Counted from the stretch's first letter, positions 47,928 to 57,825 are shown. The stretch is 64,000 nucleotides of DNA from Pseudomonas yamanorum (GCF_013386765.1 NZ_JACARE010000006.1:62001-126000); one strand, 5' to 3'. Translations and numbers: made by a program. Notes: generated from the sequence alone by a model not told the origin.

Positions 47928-48176
47928 TCAGCTGGCGGGCTTGCGCGGCGCCTTGGGTTTTTTGTCGGCAACAGGCTTGGCCGGCGCTGCTGCGGCCTTG
48001 GGTTTCGGCGCGGCTTTGGGCTTGGCGGCAGCCTTTGGCTTGGAAGGCGTCAGTGCTTCGGCTTCCGCCAGTTTGCGCGCCATCTCCCAGTGTCGCGCGT
48101 CCTCGCCGTGGGGTTTGCCTTCAGACTCCCAGATCTGATGCGCTAATTCGCGTATGCGTTTGTCTTCAGTACTCAT
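47928..48176 (-). CDS. DUF2934 protein with Lys/Ala/Pro-rich tail
   Basis: 82 residues. The first about 45 (EDKRIRELAHQIWESEGKP, then ARHWEMARKLAEAE) form the DUF2934 helical domain. The remainder is a low-complexity basic tail built from AKPKAA-type units, similar to histone-H1-like or AlgP tails. The ATG at 48176 has GAGGAG 7 bases upstream. It lies between treY and glgX and recurs with glycogen/trehalose genes, so a role in carbohydrate or nucleic-acid binding is possible but unknown. Confidence 0.8.
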   Translation of the reverse strand: MSTEDKRIRELAHQIWESEGKPHGEDARHWEMARKLAEAEALTPSKPKAAAKPKAAPKPKAAAAPAKPVADKKPKAPRKPAS

Positions 48177-48200
48177 CACAATGCTCCTCGCAGAAAATTT

Positions 48201-50957
48201 TCAGCTTTCTTGACCATCAGGATTGATAAAGACATTGACCGGGAAATCCCCCAGGGCAGCGCTGATCATGAGCTCCTTGTCTGGTGTGACTGCGCCTGTT
48301 CGGAAAAGTCCCTTCCAATTTCGGGTTGGAGCGGCGAACGGTAATCGGACCCGGGTATCGCCCCAAATCTGCGCGTTGATCAGGGGGTACACACCGTTTT
48401 CAAGCAGGCGGTGCGGCCAGCGTGGCACCACCACCAGCAGCTGTTTGCCTTGGTATTCGCGGTAGAAGGCGACCACCCGTTCAGCGTGTTCGCCGACCAC
48501 TTCCAGCGGCTCGTAGCTGCCCTGGCGAAACAGTTGCGCATGCGCCTTGCGCAACGTCAGGACCTGGCTGATCACCGCCTGTTTTATACGCCCGTCATGC
48601 CAGTTGAACAGCAACTCGCCGATGTCCGGCGGTGTGTGCAGCCCCTGTTGCCGTGCATGAAAATCCACCGGCCGGCGGTTATCCGGGTCTACCAGGGTGA
48701 AGTCCCAAAACTCATCGCCCTGATACAGATCCGGCACCCCCGGCACCGTGAGACGAAGCAAGGTTTGCGCCAGCCCGTTGAGCGCACCCGCCGGGGCGAT
48801 GGCCTGAGCGGCTTCGCCGATGGCGTCACGCAGGGCCTTGCCGGAGTCCTCCAGCAGCAACCGTGACAGGAACGCTTCGACCCCTTGCTCATACAGCTCG
48901 TTGGGTGCGCTCCAACTGCTGTTCAACTTGGCTTCACGCAAGGCTTTCTGTTGCCACTGCCAGAGGCGCCGGTGATAGTCCGCCAGGCCCTCGGCATCGT
49001 CGCGGTGCAGGTCCAGGGGCCAACTGCCCAGCAGCACCTGGTAGAGGATCAGTTCGTCACCCGCCGAAGGCGTTTGCCCATCGCTGCGCAAGCGAGCGGC
49101 GAGGGTGCGCCATTGCTCGACCTGTTCGGCGTACCAATCGGCGCATTCGCTCAGTACCGCCAGACGCGCACGGGTGTCTTCGCCGCGCTTGTGGTCATGG
49201 GTGGCGGTGGCCAGCAGGTTGTCGGGGAAGGTGCGCAGGCGCTGCTGGTTGACGGCGTGGAAGGCTTCCAGCGGTGCGCTGAATTGTTCCGTACTGAAGC
49301 CCACGTCATTGCGCGAGAGCAACACGCCCGAGCGATAGAACGCGGTGTCTTCAACCGCCTTGGCCGCTGCCGGCGAGGTCAGTTGCTGGAAGCGCACGCA
49401 GGCATGCTTGAGCATCTTGCGTTCGCGGCCCAGCGGGCGGTCGCGCCAGGGTTGGCCACCGAGCCATTTTTCCAGGTAGTCGAGCACCGGCCAGTCGCCT
49501 TCGCTCAAGGTGCTGCGAGCACCGGCCAGGGCTTGCAGGAAAAACACGTCGTCCAGTTCGCTGCGGCCCCGGGCGCTGATGTAGGTGCGATACACCGGGA
49601 AGTGCACGATCAGTTCCTGCAACGCCCGGCGAATCGCGCCCAGCGTCAGGTCGCGGCTCATCACATCGTCCCGGGCCACTTGCAGCAGGGCCTGGGCCAC
49701 GCTTTCGAAGTCGCCGGCCAGGGAGCCGTTGAGGATTTGCTGGCGGGCCAGCCAGGCTTCTTCGATAAACGAAGACGGGCGTTCGGTGTGGCGGGTCCAA
49801 AGCTCGGCCAGGGGCTCGAAGCCTTGCGGGTCATGTTGCAGCAACGACAGCTGGTTCATGAATTCGTAGCCGGTGGTGCCGTCTACGCGCCAGTCTTCGC
49901 GCAGGGTTTCGCCTTCGCCGAGGATCTTCTCGACGAAGATCGGCAAGTGCCGCCCGCCCGCCAGGGAATCGACGCGGCGACGCAGTTTGCGGCAGTAACC
50001 GCGCGGGTCGGCAAGGCCGTCGATGTGGTCGATGCGCAGGCCGTCGATCAGGCCTTCGCCGATCAGTTGGAAGATCTTGCCGTGGGTGGCTTCGAACACC
50101 GCGCTGCGCTCGACCCGCAGGCCGCCCAGCTCGTTGACGTCGAAGAAGCGTCGCCAGTTGATATCGTCCGCCGCCGTGCGCCAGCTGGCCAGGCGGTAGC
50201 TTTGTTGTTCCAGCAGGTTGTGCAGGCGGGCAAAGCCTTCGGGCTGGCGGGCGTCGTAGAGGCCGAGGTTATCTTCGATGGCCTTGAGTGTTCCGGGATC
50301 CCGGGCGGCCTCGCTCAGTTCCTGTTTCAGCGCGGTGGCCAGGGGATAGGCGTCCGGCTGGTAGGCCAGGCCGCTGAAGCGGTCGGCCAGGGCTTTGATC
50401 GGCACCAGTTCGCCGTACTCCCGTGGGCAGATCGGAAAGCGATGTTCGTAATGCTCGACGTAGAACGCGCCTTGCTGCGGATCGAAACGCAGGGGCAGGG
50501 CGCCGGATTGCAGGGCTTCGCCGTAGTCGCTGCCGAGAAACGGCATCAGCAACTGGCCCTTGAGCAGTGGGTCTGGCGAGTGCCATTGAATGTCGAAAAA
50601 CTCGCTGTAGGGACTCAGGCGGCCCCACTCCAGCAGGTCCAGCCACCAGGGGTTATCGGCACCGCCTACGGCCATGTGGTTGGACACGATGTCGAGGATC
50701 AACCCCATCTCATGTTCGCGCAGGGCTGCTACCAATCGGCGCAGTGCAGGTTCGCCACCGAGTTCGGGATTGACGGTGGTGGGGTCGACCACGTCATAGC
50801 CGTGCATCGAGCCGGCGCGGGCGCTCAGCAGCGGCGAGGCGTAGAGGTGGCTGATGCCCAGTTCGGCGAAGTACGGCACCAGCGGCACGGCGTCGTCGAG
50901 GGTGAAGCCTTTATGAAATTGCAGGCGTTGGGTGGCCCGCAGGGTCAATGGCTTCAT
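48201..50957 (-). CDS. treY: Maltooligosyltrehalose synthase
   Basis: 918-residue GH13 enzyme converting the reducing end of a maltooligosaccharide to a trehalose unit. The N-terminal barrel shows LQFHKGFTLDDAVPLVPYF, VVDPTTVNPELGG and DIVSNHMAVGG, with the catalytic Asp in LRIDHIDGLADP, Glu in IFVEKILGEGE and Asp in TATHDHKRGED. Family-typical length. The start overlaps malQ by 4 bp. It works with TreZ to release trehalose. Confidence 0.94.
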   Translation of the reverse strand: MKPLTLRATQRLQFHKGFTLDDAVPLVPYFAELGISHLYASPLLSARAGSMHGYDVVDPTTVNPELGGEPALRRLVAALREHEMGLILDIVSNHMAVGGADNPWWLDLLEWGRLSPYSEFFDIQWHSPDPLLKGQLLMPFLGSDYGEALQSGALPLRFDPQQGAFYVEHYEHRFPICPREYGELVPIKALADRFSGLAYQPDAYPLATALKQELSEAARDPGTLKAIEDNLGLYDARQPEGFARLHNLLEQQSYRLASWRTAADDINWRRFFDVNELGGLRVERSAVFEATHGKIFQLIGEGLIDGLRIDHIDGLADPRGYCRKLRRRVDSLAGGRHLPIFVEKILGEGETLREDWRVDGTTGYEFMNQLSLLQHDPQGFEPLAELWTRHTERPSSFIEEAWLARQQILNGSLAGDFESVAQALLQVARDDVMSRDLTLGAIRRALQELIVHFPVYRTYISARGRSELDDVFFLQALAGARSTLSEGDWPVLDYLEKWLGGQPWRDRPLGRERKMLKHACVRFQQLTSPAAAKAVEDTAFYRSGVLLSRNDVGFSTEQFSAPLEAFHAVNQQRLRTFPDNLLATATHDHKRGEDTRARLAVLSECADWYAEQVEQWRTLAARLRSDGQTPSAGDELILYQVLLGSWPLDLHRDDAEGLADYHRRLWQWQQKALREAKLNSSWSAPNELYEQGVEAFLSRLLLEDSGKALRDAIGEAAQAIAPAGALNGLAQTLLRLTVPGVPDLYQGDEFWDFTLVDPDNRRPVDFHARQQGLHTPPDIGELLFNWHDGRIKQAVISQVLTLRKAHAQLFRQGSYEPLEVVGEHAERVVAFYREYQGKQLLVVVPRWPHRLLENGVYPLINAQIWGDTRVRLPFAAPTRNWKGLFRTGAVTPDKELMISAALGDFPVNVFINPDGQES

Positions 50958-53038
50958 CGGTCACGCTCGTGGGCCTGGATGCGCGCCACGGCCAGCAGCT
51001 CAAGGCGGCGGGCGGCATTTTCATCGTCGAGCAGAGTGGCTGCATCGCCCGGCAGGCGGCGGCGCCAGTTCGGGTGGGTGTCGGTGGTGCCGGGCAGATT
51101 GGATTGTTCCTCAACGCCCAGGGCGTCCTCCAGTGGCAGCAATACCAACGGCGCACGGGTATGGCCCAGGTAGCGCACGCTGGCATCGATGACGTGGTCG
51201 GTTTCGTTGCGTATTTCATCGGTGAAGTTCTGCGGGTCCTGGCTCAAGGCCTGGCGCAGTGCCTGACGTTCCCGCAGGCGGTGTTCGCTCCATTGCTCCA
51301 CGGTTGGGGCATCGATCAGGCCCAACTGGATATTCCAGTCGATATCGCGGCTGTGCCACCAGCCGTTGAGGGTCGGCAGGTCATGGGTGCTGGTGGTGGC
51401 CAGCGCGTTGTCCGGCCAATCCAGGATCGGTTTGAACTGGCCGCTGTGGTCTTGCTCGAACAGCAGCACACGCATGCCGAGGATCGAGCGGGCGATGAGT
51501 TTTTCCCGCAGGCCGTCGGGCACGGTGCCGAGATCTTCGCCGAGGACGATCGCCTGGTGGCGGCTCGATTCCAGGGCCAATAGCCGCAGCAGGTCATCCA
51601 CCGGGTAATACAGGTAGGCACCGTCCCGTGGCGAGGCGTCCATCGGGATCACCCACAGGCGTTGCAGGCCCATCACGTGGTCGATGCGCAAGCCGCCGGC
51701 ATGGGCGAAGTTGGCTCGCAGCATTTCGATGAAGGCGCGAAAGCCGTTGCGCTTGAGGCCTTCGGGAGAAAACGCGGAGATGCCCCAGCCCTGGCCGGAG
51801 CGGTTGAGAATGTCGGGCGGCGCACCCACAGTGAGGTCCGCCAGCAGTTCGTCCTGGCGGCTCCAGGCCTGGCTGCCGCCGCCATCGGCGCCGACGGCCA
51901 GGTCGGCGATCAGGCCCACGCCCATGCCACTGCCCCGGGCGGCTTGTTGCGCGCGTTCCAGGCAGCGGGCGATCAGCCATTGATTGAAGGCGTAGAAGCC
52001 GATTTCATCCCGATTGTCTTCGGCGAACTGCGCCAGTGCCGGGCTTTGCGGGCTGTGCCAGTCCTCGGGCCAGTGGCGCCAGTCGAGGCTCTCGCCGTCG
52101 GCGGCACGCTGGGCCTGGATGGCTTCGAAGCGGCAGTGGTTTTCCAGGGCTTCGCCGCCGGCCTGGCGGAAGCTCAGGAAGTCGGCGTGCTGCGGGTGGT
52201 CGCCCCGGCGGAAGTCTTCATACAGGGTACGCAGCAGGCGCTGCTTGGCTTTGGCGGCGGCCGGCCAGTCGATCAGGCTTTGCTGCTCGAGGTCTTGCAG
52301 CTCATCGGCCAGGCCGCTGGCTTCGATGGCGATTTGCACCGCACGCTCGCCGAGTATGCAGCCGGGGGAGGCGTACAAACTGTTGAGGAACAGGCGGCTG
52401 GACGGGGAATACGGGCTGAAGCGCTCGGTGTCGGCGCTGAACATCGCGTGCATCGGGCTGATGGCCAGGGCATCGGCGCCGCGCTCGGCGGCGGCCCGGG
52501 CCAGTTGCTCCAGGGCCTGGGTGTCGCCAAAGCCGCCGTCGCCGCTGCGGCGCAGGGAATACAGTTGCGCACTCAGGCCCCAGGCACGGGCGGTTTGGGT
52601 GTCGACCGCTTCCGCGACGGTGTAGCAGTGGGTCGGGGCGACGGCCAGGGTGAAATGCTGGTCGGCGATATGCACCTGGTGGTAGCCCACTGCAATCGTT
52701 GCGGGCAACACGGCGTCATCGTCCAGGCTCAGGTTCAGCACGCTTTCGTCTTCGAGGTGAATCTGGCACGGCGTGCCCGGGGCGAAGTAGCGCGCCAGGT
52801 CCAGGCCGGCGCCGCTGTCGACGGTCATCAGCGGCGGCAGGTGCTTGTCTTGTTGCACGCGCTCCAGGTCCAGCAGGCTGGCTTCGATCTCGGCATCGTT
52901 GTCGGCCGGGTGGCCGAGGCCTTTCAGTACGGCGCGCAGGGCGTCGGCTTTCACATGTTGCGGGCGGCCGGTTGCGTCGATCCAATCGACGGCCAGGCCC
53001 GCTCGGCTGGCGAGTATTTCCAATTGCGCGTCGCTCAA
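50954..53038 (-). CDS. malQ: 4-alpha-glucanotransferase
   Basis: 694-residue GH77 amylomaltase that transfers maltooligosyl units between glucans. The bacterial N-terminal extension (about 1-140) precedes the barrel with LRIDHVMGLQRLWVIP (Asp), VLGEDLGTVPDGLRE (Glu) and TSTHDLPTLNGWW (Asp). It overlaps treZ upstream and treY downstream by 4 bp each. In the cluster it disproportionates short glucans left by GlgX and TreYZ. Confidence 0.95.
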   Translation of the reverse strand: MSDAQLEILASRAGLAVDWIDATGRPQHVKADALRAVLKGLGHPADNDAEIEASLLDLERVQQDKHLPPLMTVDSGAGLDLARYFAPGTPCQIHLEDESVLNLSLDDDAVLPATIAVGYHQVHIADQHFTLAVAPTHCYTVAEAVDTQTARAWGLSAQLYSLRRSGDGGFGDTQALEQLARAAAERGADALAISPMHAMFSADTERFSPYSPSSRLFLNSLYASPGCILGERAVQIAIEASGLADELQDLEQQSLIDWPAAAKAKQRLLRTLYEDFRRGDHPQHADFLSFRQAGGEALENHCRFEAIQAQRAADGESLDWRHWPEDWHSPQSPALAQFAEDNRDEIGFYAFNQWLIARCLERAQQAARGSGMGVGLIADLAVGADGGGSQAWSRQDELLADLTVGAPPDILNRSGQGWGISAFSPEGLKRNGFRAFIEMLRANFAHAGGLRIDHVMGLQRLWVIPMDASPRDGAYLYYPVDDLLRLLALESSRHQAIVLGEDLGTVPDGLREKLIARSILGMRVLLFEQDHSGQFKPILDWPDNALATTSTHDLPTLNGWWHSRDIDWNIQLGLIDAPTVEQWSEHRLRERQALRQALSQDPQNFTDEIRNETDHVIDASVRYLGHTRAPLVLLPLEDALGVEEQSNLPGTTDTHPNWRRRLPGDAATLLDDENAARRLELLAVARIQAHERDR

Positions 53039-54786
53039 GGGTGCTCTCCAACAGGGGAATGGGTAAGGCTGACGCGGGCGCTGAAGGGAGCCAGTTGTTG
53101 GGCTCCACTTTCCTGCGTCACAAATAGGAGGTGCGAGGCTGCCGGGTAGTTCAGAGATTCGGCGCTCAGGTTGAGGTCGATCTGCAACAGGCTGCCATTG
53201 CCCAGGCGCCAGCGTGCGGTGACGGCGTGGTCGGCCAGCACTTGGGCGCCCAGGGCCACGCTGCCTGGCAGGTGAGGCACGATGTGCTGGTGGCGCAGGC
53301 TCAGCAGGTGGCGGTAGAGCTGCGAGTCGCCGCAGTCGGCGAGGGCGGGTGCCGAGCGGCGGAAGGTTTGCAGGGAGTTGGGGTCGGGAATCCGCTCGCG
53401 GCGCTCGGGGTCGCTGAACGCGGCAAAGTCGGCAAACTCGTTGCGCCGGCCTTCACGCACTGCCTCGGCCAGTTCGCCGTGGTGGTCGGTGAAGAACAGG
53501 AACGGTTCTTCGGCGCTGACTTCATCGCCCATGAACATCAAGGGGATCATCGGCGACATCAGCAGCAAGGTCGTCGCGGCGCTCAGCGCCTGGGGCGAAC
53601 ACAACTGATGCAGGCGCTCGCCCAGGGCACGGTTGCCGATCTGGTCGTGGTTTTGCAGGAACAGCACAAAGGCACTGGGCGGCAGGTGGCCGCTGGGCTC
53701 GCCGCGCGTGTGGCCGTGGCGGGTGGTGTGGCCCTGGTAGATAAAACCTTCGCTCAGGCAGCGGGCGAGCTTGCCGGTGGGGTCCTGGGCGAAGTCGGTG
53801 TAGTAGGCGTCGGTTTCGCCGGTAAGCAGCACGTGCAGGGCGTTGTGGCCGTCGTCATTCCACTGGGCGTCGAACCCGGCCTCCAGCAGGCTGGCCTGGT
53901 TGAATTCGTTTTCCAGCATCAGCCACACATGGCGCCCGGCATCGACTTGCTGGCGGACCTTTTGCGCCAGCTCCTCAAGAAAGCCGGGGTCGTTGATGGC
54001 GTGCACGGCGTCCAGGCGCAAGCCGTCGAAGCGGTATTCCAGCAGCCACATCAGCGCGTTGTCGATGAAGAAATCCCGGACTTCCCGGCGATCAAAGTCG
54101 ATGCCGGCGCCCCAGGGCGTGTGCACATCTTCGCGGAAGAAACCTTTGGCGTAGGTGCCGAGGTAATTGCCGTCGGGGCCGAAGTGGTTGTAGACCACAT
54201 CCAGGATCACCGCGAGGCCATGATGATGGGCGCTGTCGATCAGCTGTTTCAGCTGTTCGGGCGAACCGTAGGAAGATTGGGGGGCGTAGGGCAGGACACC
54301 GTCGTAGCCCCAGTTGCGTTCGCCGGGGAACTGCGCGATGGGCATCAGCTCAATGGCGGTGACGCCCAGCTCCGCGAGGCGCGGCAGTTGTTTCTCGACT
54401 TCGGCGTAGCCCCCCAGCACGCCCACGTGCAACTCGTAGATCACGGCTTCGTGCCAGGGCCGGCCCTGCCAGTGGCTGTGGCGCCACTGATAGGCCAGCG
54501 GGTCGACCACTACGCTGAAGCCGTGAACGTCCGTGGCCTGGGCCCGGGAAGCCGGGTCGGGAACGTCCTGTTCGCCGTCGATGTTGTAGCGGTAGCGCGT
54601 GCCCGGTGGGCATTGCAGCTGCACCACAAACCAGCCATCGGCCTGGGGCAGCATTGCGACCGATTTACCTTCTTCAAATTCAACGCTGACATAAAACGCG
54701 TCTGGCGCCCACAAGGCGAAACGGGTGTGTTCCGCATCCAGCATGATCGCGCCGTGGGGCCAGGTTTCCAGAGTCCTTGACGGCAT
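53035..54786 (-). CDS. treZ: Maltooligosyltrehalose trehalohydrolase
   Basis: 583-residue GH13 hydrolase releasing trehalose from maltooligosyltrehalose. It has an N-terminal CBM48-like domain (FALWAPDAFYVSVEF) and a barrel with LDVVYNHFGPDGNY, Asp259 in GLRLDAVHAIND, LENEFNQ and LFLQNHDQIGNRA. It follows glgA by 17 bp and overlaps malQ by 4 bp. Annotation as TreZ rather than GlgB rests on these motifs and on treY in the operon. Confidence 0.94.
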   Translation of the reverse strand: MPSRTLETWPHGAIMLDAEHTRFALWAPDAFYVSVEFEEGKSVAMLPQADGWFVVQLQCPPGTRYRYNIDGEQDVPDPASRAQATDVHGFSVVVDPLAYQWRHSHWQGRPWHEAVIYELHVGVLGGYAEVEKQLPRLAELGVTAIELMPIAQFPGERNWGYDGVLPYAPQSSYGSPEQLKQLIDSAHHHGLAVILDVVYNHFGPDGNYLGTYAKGFFREDVHTPWGAGIDFDRREVRDFFIDNALMWLLEYRFDGLRLDAVHAINDPGFLEELAQKVRQQVDAGRHVWLMLENEFNQASLLEAGFDAQWNDDGHNALHVLLTGETDAYYTDFAQDPTGKLARCLSEGFIYQGHTTRHGHTRGEPSGHLPPSAFVLFLQNHDQIGNRALGERLHQLCSPQALSAATTLLLMSPMIPLMFMGDEVSAEEPFLFFTDHHGELAEAVREGRRNEFADFAAFSDPERRERIPDPNSLQTFRRSAPALADCGDSQLYRHLLSLRHQHIVPHLPGSVALGAQVLADHAVTARWRLGNGSLLQIDLNLSAESLNYPAASHLLFVTQESGAQQLAPFSARVSLTHSPVGEHP

Positions 54787-54803
54787 CTATGAAGACCTCT
54801 TTT

Positions 54804-56363
54804 TTACTGTTTCCCCGATCTTCCCAGCGCTTTCGCCACCAGTTTTTCATAAAGTTCGGCGTAGGGTTCCACTGCCTGGCTCCAGTTGAACGGAGCGGCC
54901 ATGGCTCGGCAACGCATCGCATTGAGCAAACCTGGGAAGGCGAACACCTTGAACGCGCGGCTCAGGGCCGCCTCGTAGCTTTCGACAGTGGATTCGTTGA
55001 ACAGGAAGCCGGTGACGCCATCCTCAATGGTGTCGGCCAGGCCACCGGTGTTGCGCGCCACCGGCAACGAACCGAAGCGCTGGGCGTACATCTGGCTCAG
55101 GCCGCAGGGTTCATAACGGGACGGCATCAGCAGGAAGTCGCTGCCGGCAAACATACGGCGGGCGTCGGTCTCGTTGAAGCCGATGCGCACGCCGATCTGG
55201 CCGGGAAAGCGCAGGGCCAGGGCGCGCATGGCTTGTTCTTCTTCAGGCTCGCCGCGACCGATGATCGCGATCTGGCCGCCGTTTTCGACGATGAAGCTTG
55301 CGACCGCTTCAGTGAGGTCCAGGCCTTTCTGGTAGACCAGGCGCGACACCACGGCGAACAGCGGGCCGGTGGAGTCATGCAGGCCGAACAGGTTGCGCAC
55401 ATGGGCGGCGTTCAGCGCCTTGCCTTCCCAGTCACCGATATTGAAGGGGTGAGTCAGGTGCGAGTCGGTGGACGCTTCCCAGCTTTCATCGATGCCGTTG
55501 GGAATGCCGCTGAGCAGGCCTTGCTGGGTCTTGCTGGCGAGGAAACCGTCCAGGCCACAGCCGAATTCGGGGGTGGTGATTTCCTGGGCGTAGGTCGCGC
55601 TGACCGTGGTGATATGGCTGGAGTACGCCATGCCGGCCTTCAGGAATGACAGCTTGCCGTAGAACTCCATGCCTTCCTGTTGCAAGGCGTGTTCGGGAAT
55701 CCCCAGTTCCGGGCACGAGGCCAGGCTGACCACACCCTGGTAGGCCAGGTTATGAATGGTGAACAGCGTCGGGGTGCGTGACCCACGCCAGTGCATGTAG
55801 GCGGGTGCCAGGCCGGCGGGCCAGTCATGGGCGTGCACCAGGTCCGGGCACCAGTGGATCTGTGCCAGGTTGGCGGCAATATCGGCGGCGGCCAGGCCCA
55901 GGCGGGCGAAGCGGATATGGTTGTCGGGCCAGTCACGGCCGTTGTTGGCGCCGTAGGGCGTGCCTTCACGCTCATACAGTTCGGGGCAGATCAGCACGTA
56001 GATGACCAGGCCATCCTTGAGGTCCATGCGCCCGATCTTGCACGGTGGCAATGCGGCGTGGCCGCCCAGCTCACCGATGATATGAATGGGGTTGTCGCTG
56101 TCCAGCACCTGCGGGTAGCCAGGGATCAGCACCCGCACATCGTGCAGGTGCGCCATGGCGCGGGGCAGGGCGGCGGACACGTCTCCCAGGCCGCCGGTTT
56201 TCACCAGGTCAGCCAGTTCGGAGGTGACAAACAGCACTTTCTTGCGGTTGGGATTCTGACTCTGTACCGGCCGCAGCGCGTTCGGCAGGTCGGCCAGTGA
56301 GGTCGGCCCGCCAACCGGCTGACTAAAACGCTCTCCCTGAGTATCTACAGCGGCACTGATCAT
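54804..56363 (-). CDS. glgA: Glycogen synthase GlgA
   Basis: 519-residue GT5 glycosyltransferase extending alpha-1,4-glucan from an NDP-glucose donor. It has ELADLVKTGGLGDVSAALP (KxGGL donor motif), HAHDWPAGLAPAYMHW, and the C-terminal EPCGLSQMYAQRFGSLPVAR. The ATG at 56363 (MISAAVDTQ) is preceded by GGGAGAG. It is the promoter-proximal gene of the minus arm. No glgC is in the window; known work on Pseudomonas places GlgA upstream of TreYZ, making the linear glucan turned into trehalose. Confidence 0.94.
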   Translation of the reverse strand: MISAAVDTQGERFSQPVGGPTSLADLPNALRPVQSQNPNRKKVLFVTSELADLVKTGGLGDVSAALPRAMAHLHDVRVLIPGYPQVLDSDNPIHIIGELGGHAALPPCKIGRMDLKDGLVIYVLICPELYEREGTPYGANNGRDWPDNHIRFARLGLAAADIAANLAQIHWCPDLVHAHDWPAGLAPAYMHWRGSRTPTLFTIHNLAYQGVVSLASCPELGIPEHALQQEGMEFYGKLSFLKAGMAYSSHITTVSATYAQEITTPEFGCGLDGFLASKTQQGLLSGIPNGIDESWEASTDSHLTHPFNIGDWEGKALNAAHVRNLFGLHDSTGPLFAVVSRLVYQKGLDLTEAVASFIVENGGQIAIIGRGEPEEEQAMRALALRFPGQIGVRIGFNETDARRMFAGSDFLLMPSRYEPCGLSQMYAQRFGSLPVARNTGGLADTIEDGVTGFLFNESTVESYEAALSRAFKVFAFPGLLNAMRCRAMAAPFNWSQAVEPYAELYEKLVAKALGRSGKQ

Positions 56364-56721
56364 AGTTCTCTCCCATGTGTTGGTCGGCTGATGGCATATG
56401 GCAATCAGCGAAGGTTGACCGCATCCTGCGGCCAGGCGCACAAGCGCTACACAGACTGGCAAGCCTTATGCCAGTTGTGCTGGAGTCTTAAATAGAGTGG
56501 ATGGACGGGCATTCGGCGTGAACCGTCAGCGCTCGCCTTACCTTAAACCTGACCTACGGCAGAGTTCGAAAGTTTCGATTTTTTGCGGGGTTTTTGTTTT
56601 GGAACGGACCCATCGGTCATGAGTCTAGGACAGATCCCAGAGCCCGTGGGGTCTGTGGGGGAATTTTGTAGGACAAATTTTTTTCATCCGCACCGTAGCG
56701 TCCCTAGCGCCGGTACCGCTT
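56364..56721. other. Gene-free region upstream of glgA
   Basis: About 360 bp with no coding sequence I can support. It must hold the promoter of the glgA-treZ-malQ-treY arm. On the minus strand an AT-rich stretch (TTCCAAAACAAAAACC, then CTATTTAAGACT near 56485-56500) is a possible promoter, but no site is convincing. A small palindrome CGAAAGTTTCG lies at 56569-56579. Confidence 0.5.
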
Positions 56722-56831
56722 CCGTAGTAGCAGCTGTCGAGCGCCAGCGAGGCTGCGTCGGGCGCACTGCCGATTCTGAACCGGGTCGCGCCCTACGCAG
56801 CCTCGCTGGCGCTCGACAGCTGCTACTACGG
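56722..56831. repeat. Long inverted repeat of a second REP class (43 nt arms)
   Basis: Left arm 56722-56764 (CCGTAGTAGCAGCTGTCGAG..) and right arm 56789-56831 pair with one mismatch, loop 24 nt. The sequence is unrelated to the GTGGGAGC REP class. It begins 17 bp past the stop of the 2-hydroxyacid dehydrogenase gene and could end that transcript. Confidence 0.88.
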
Positions 56832-56848
56832 GGGGGAGGAGTGCACCG

Positions 56849-57799
56849 CTATAGTGCGCGGACAGGCACGCCTTTGGCCCACGCCTGAATGTCTTCGATC
56901 ATCTGCTCGTAGAACTGGCGGTAATTCTGCTCGCTGACATAACCGACGTGTGGCGTGGCCAACACATTCGGCAATTGGCGGAACGGGTGCCCGGCAGGCA
57001 ACGGCTCCTGGGCGTAGACATCCAGTGCCGCGCCTGCCAGCCGGCCATTGGCCAGTGCGTCAATCAAGGCCGCCTCATCGACAATCGGCCCGCGCGCCGT
57101 ATTCACCAGGTGCGCCGCAGGCTTCATCCATCCCAGCGCCTCGGCGTCCACCAGCCCGCGGCTGCGGTCGCTGAGCACCAGGTGAATCGACAACACATCC
57201 GCCTGTTCAAACAGCTCACGCTTGCTGACCCAGGTCACGCCGGTCTCGGCGGCGCGTTCCGGGGTGAGGTTTTCGCTCCAGGCAATCACGCGCATGCCGA
57301 ATGCCTGGCCATACTTGGCGATCTTCTGGCCAATGCTGCCCAGGCCGAGAATGCCCAGGGTCTTGCCGTACAGATCGCCGCCCAGGCCCACCTGCCAGCC
57401 GTCGGCGCGCAGGGAATTGGCTTCGGCCAGCAGGTTGCGGGTGGAGGCCATGATCAGTGCCCAGGTCAGTTCCGGGGCGGCGTGTTTGTAGCTGTCGGTG
57501 CCGCACACCTGGATGCCCAGGGCCTTGGCGGCGGGAATGTCGATGGCCGCGTTGCGCATGCCGCCGGTCACCAGCAGCTTGAGCTTGGGCAAGCCTTGCA
57601 GCAGGGCCTGGTCAAACGTGGTGCGCTCGCGCATCACGCAGATCACTTCGAAACCCTGCAAGCGCTCGATCAGCGTCGCGGTATCTGCGGGGTACTCGTG
57701 GAGGAAATGCACCTGGCCGACCGACGCCAGGACTGACCAGTCCACCACGCCACTGGCCACATTCTGCCAATCATCAATCACTGCGATCTGTACCGACAT
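56849..57799 (-). CDS. NAD-dependent D-2-hydroxyacid dehydrogenase family protein
   Basis: 316 residues. The Rossmann motif GKTLGILGLGSIGQKIAKYG, the substrate Arg in VNTARGPIVDEAAL, the Glu in YAQEPLPAGHPF and the catalytic His in ATPHVGYVSEQN are all present. It resembles phosphoglycerate-dehydrogenase-like members rather than SerA itself, lacking ACT domains. It follows the alpha/beta hydrolase gene by 26 bp, probably co-transcribed. The substrate is unknown. Confidence 0.9.
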   Translation of the reverse strand: MSVQIAVIDDWQNVASGVVDWSVLASVGQVHFLHEYPADTATLIERLQGFEVICVMRERTTFDQALLQGLPKLKLLVTGGMRNAAIDIPAAKALGIQVCGTDSYKHAAPELTWALIMASTRNLLAEANSLRADGWQVGLGGDLYGKTLGILGLGSIGQKIAKYGQAFGMRVIAWSENLTPERAAETGVTWVSKRELFEQADVLSIHLVLSDRSRGLVDAEALGWMKPAAHLVNTARGPIVDEAALIDALANGRLAGAALDVYAQEPLPAGHPFRQLPNVLATPHVGYVSEQNYRQFYEQMIEDIQAWAKGVPVRAL

Positions 57800-57825
57800 T
57801 CACGCGTGCCTCGAAAAAGGTTGGA

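Noticed and set aside
48885..51173. 762-codon open frame opposite treY/malQ
   Set aside because: Antisense to two motif-complete genes; its low-complexity composition shows it is a shadow.
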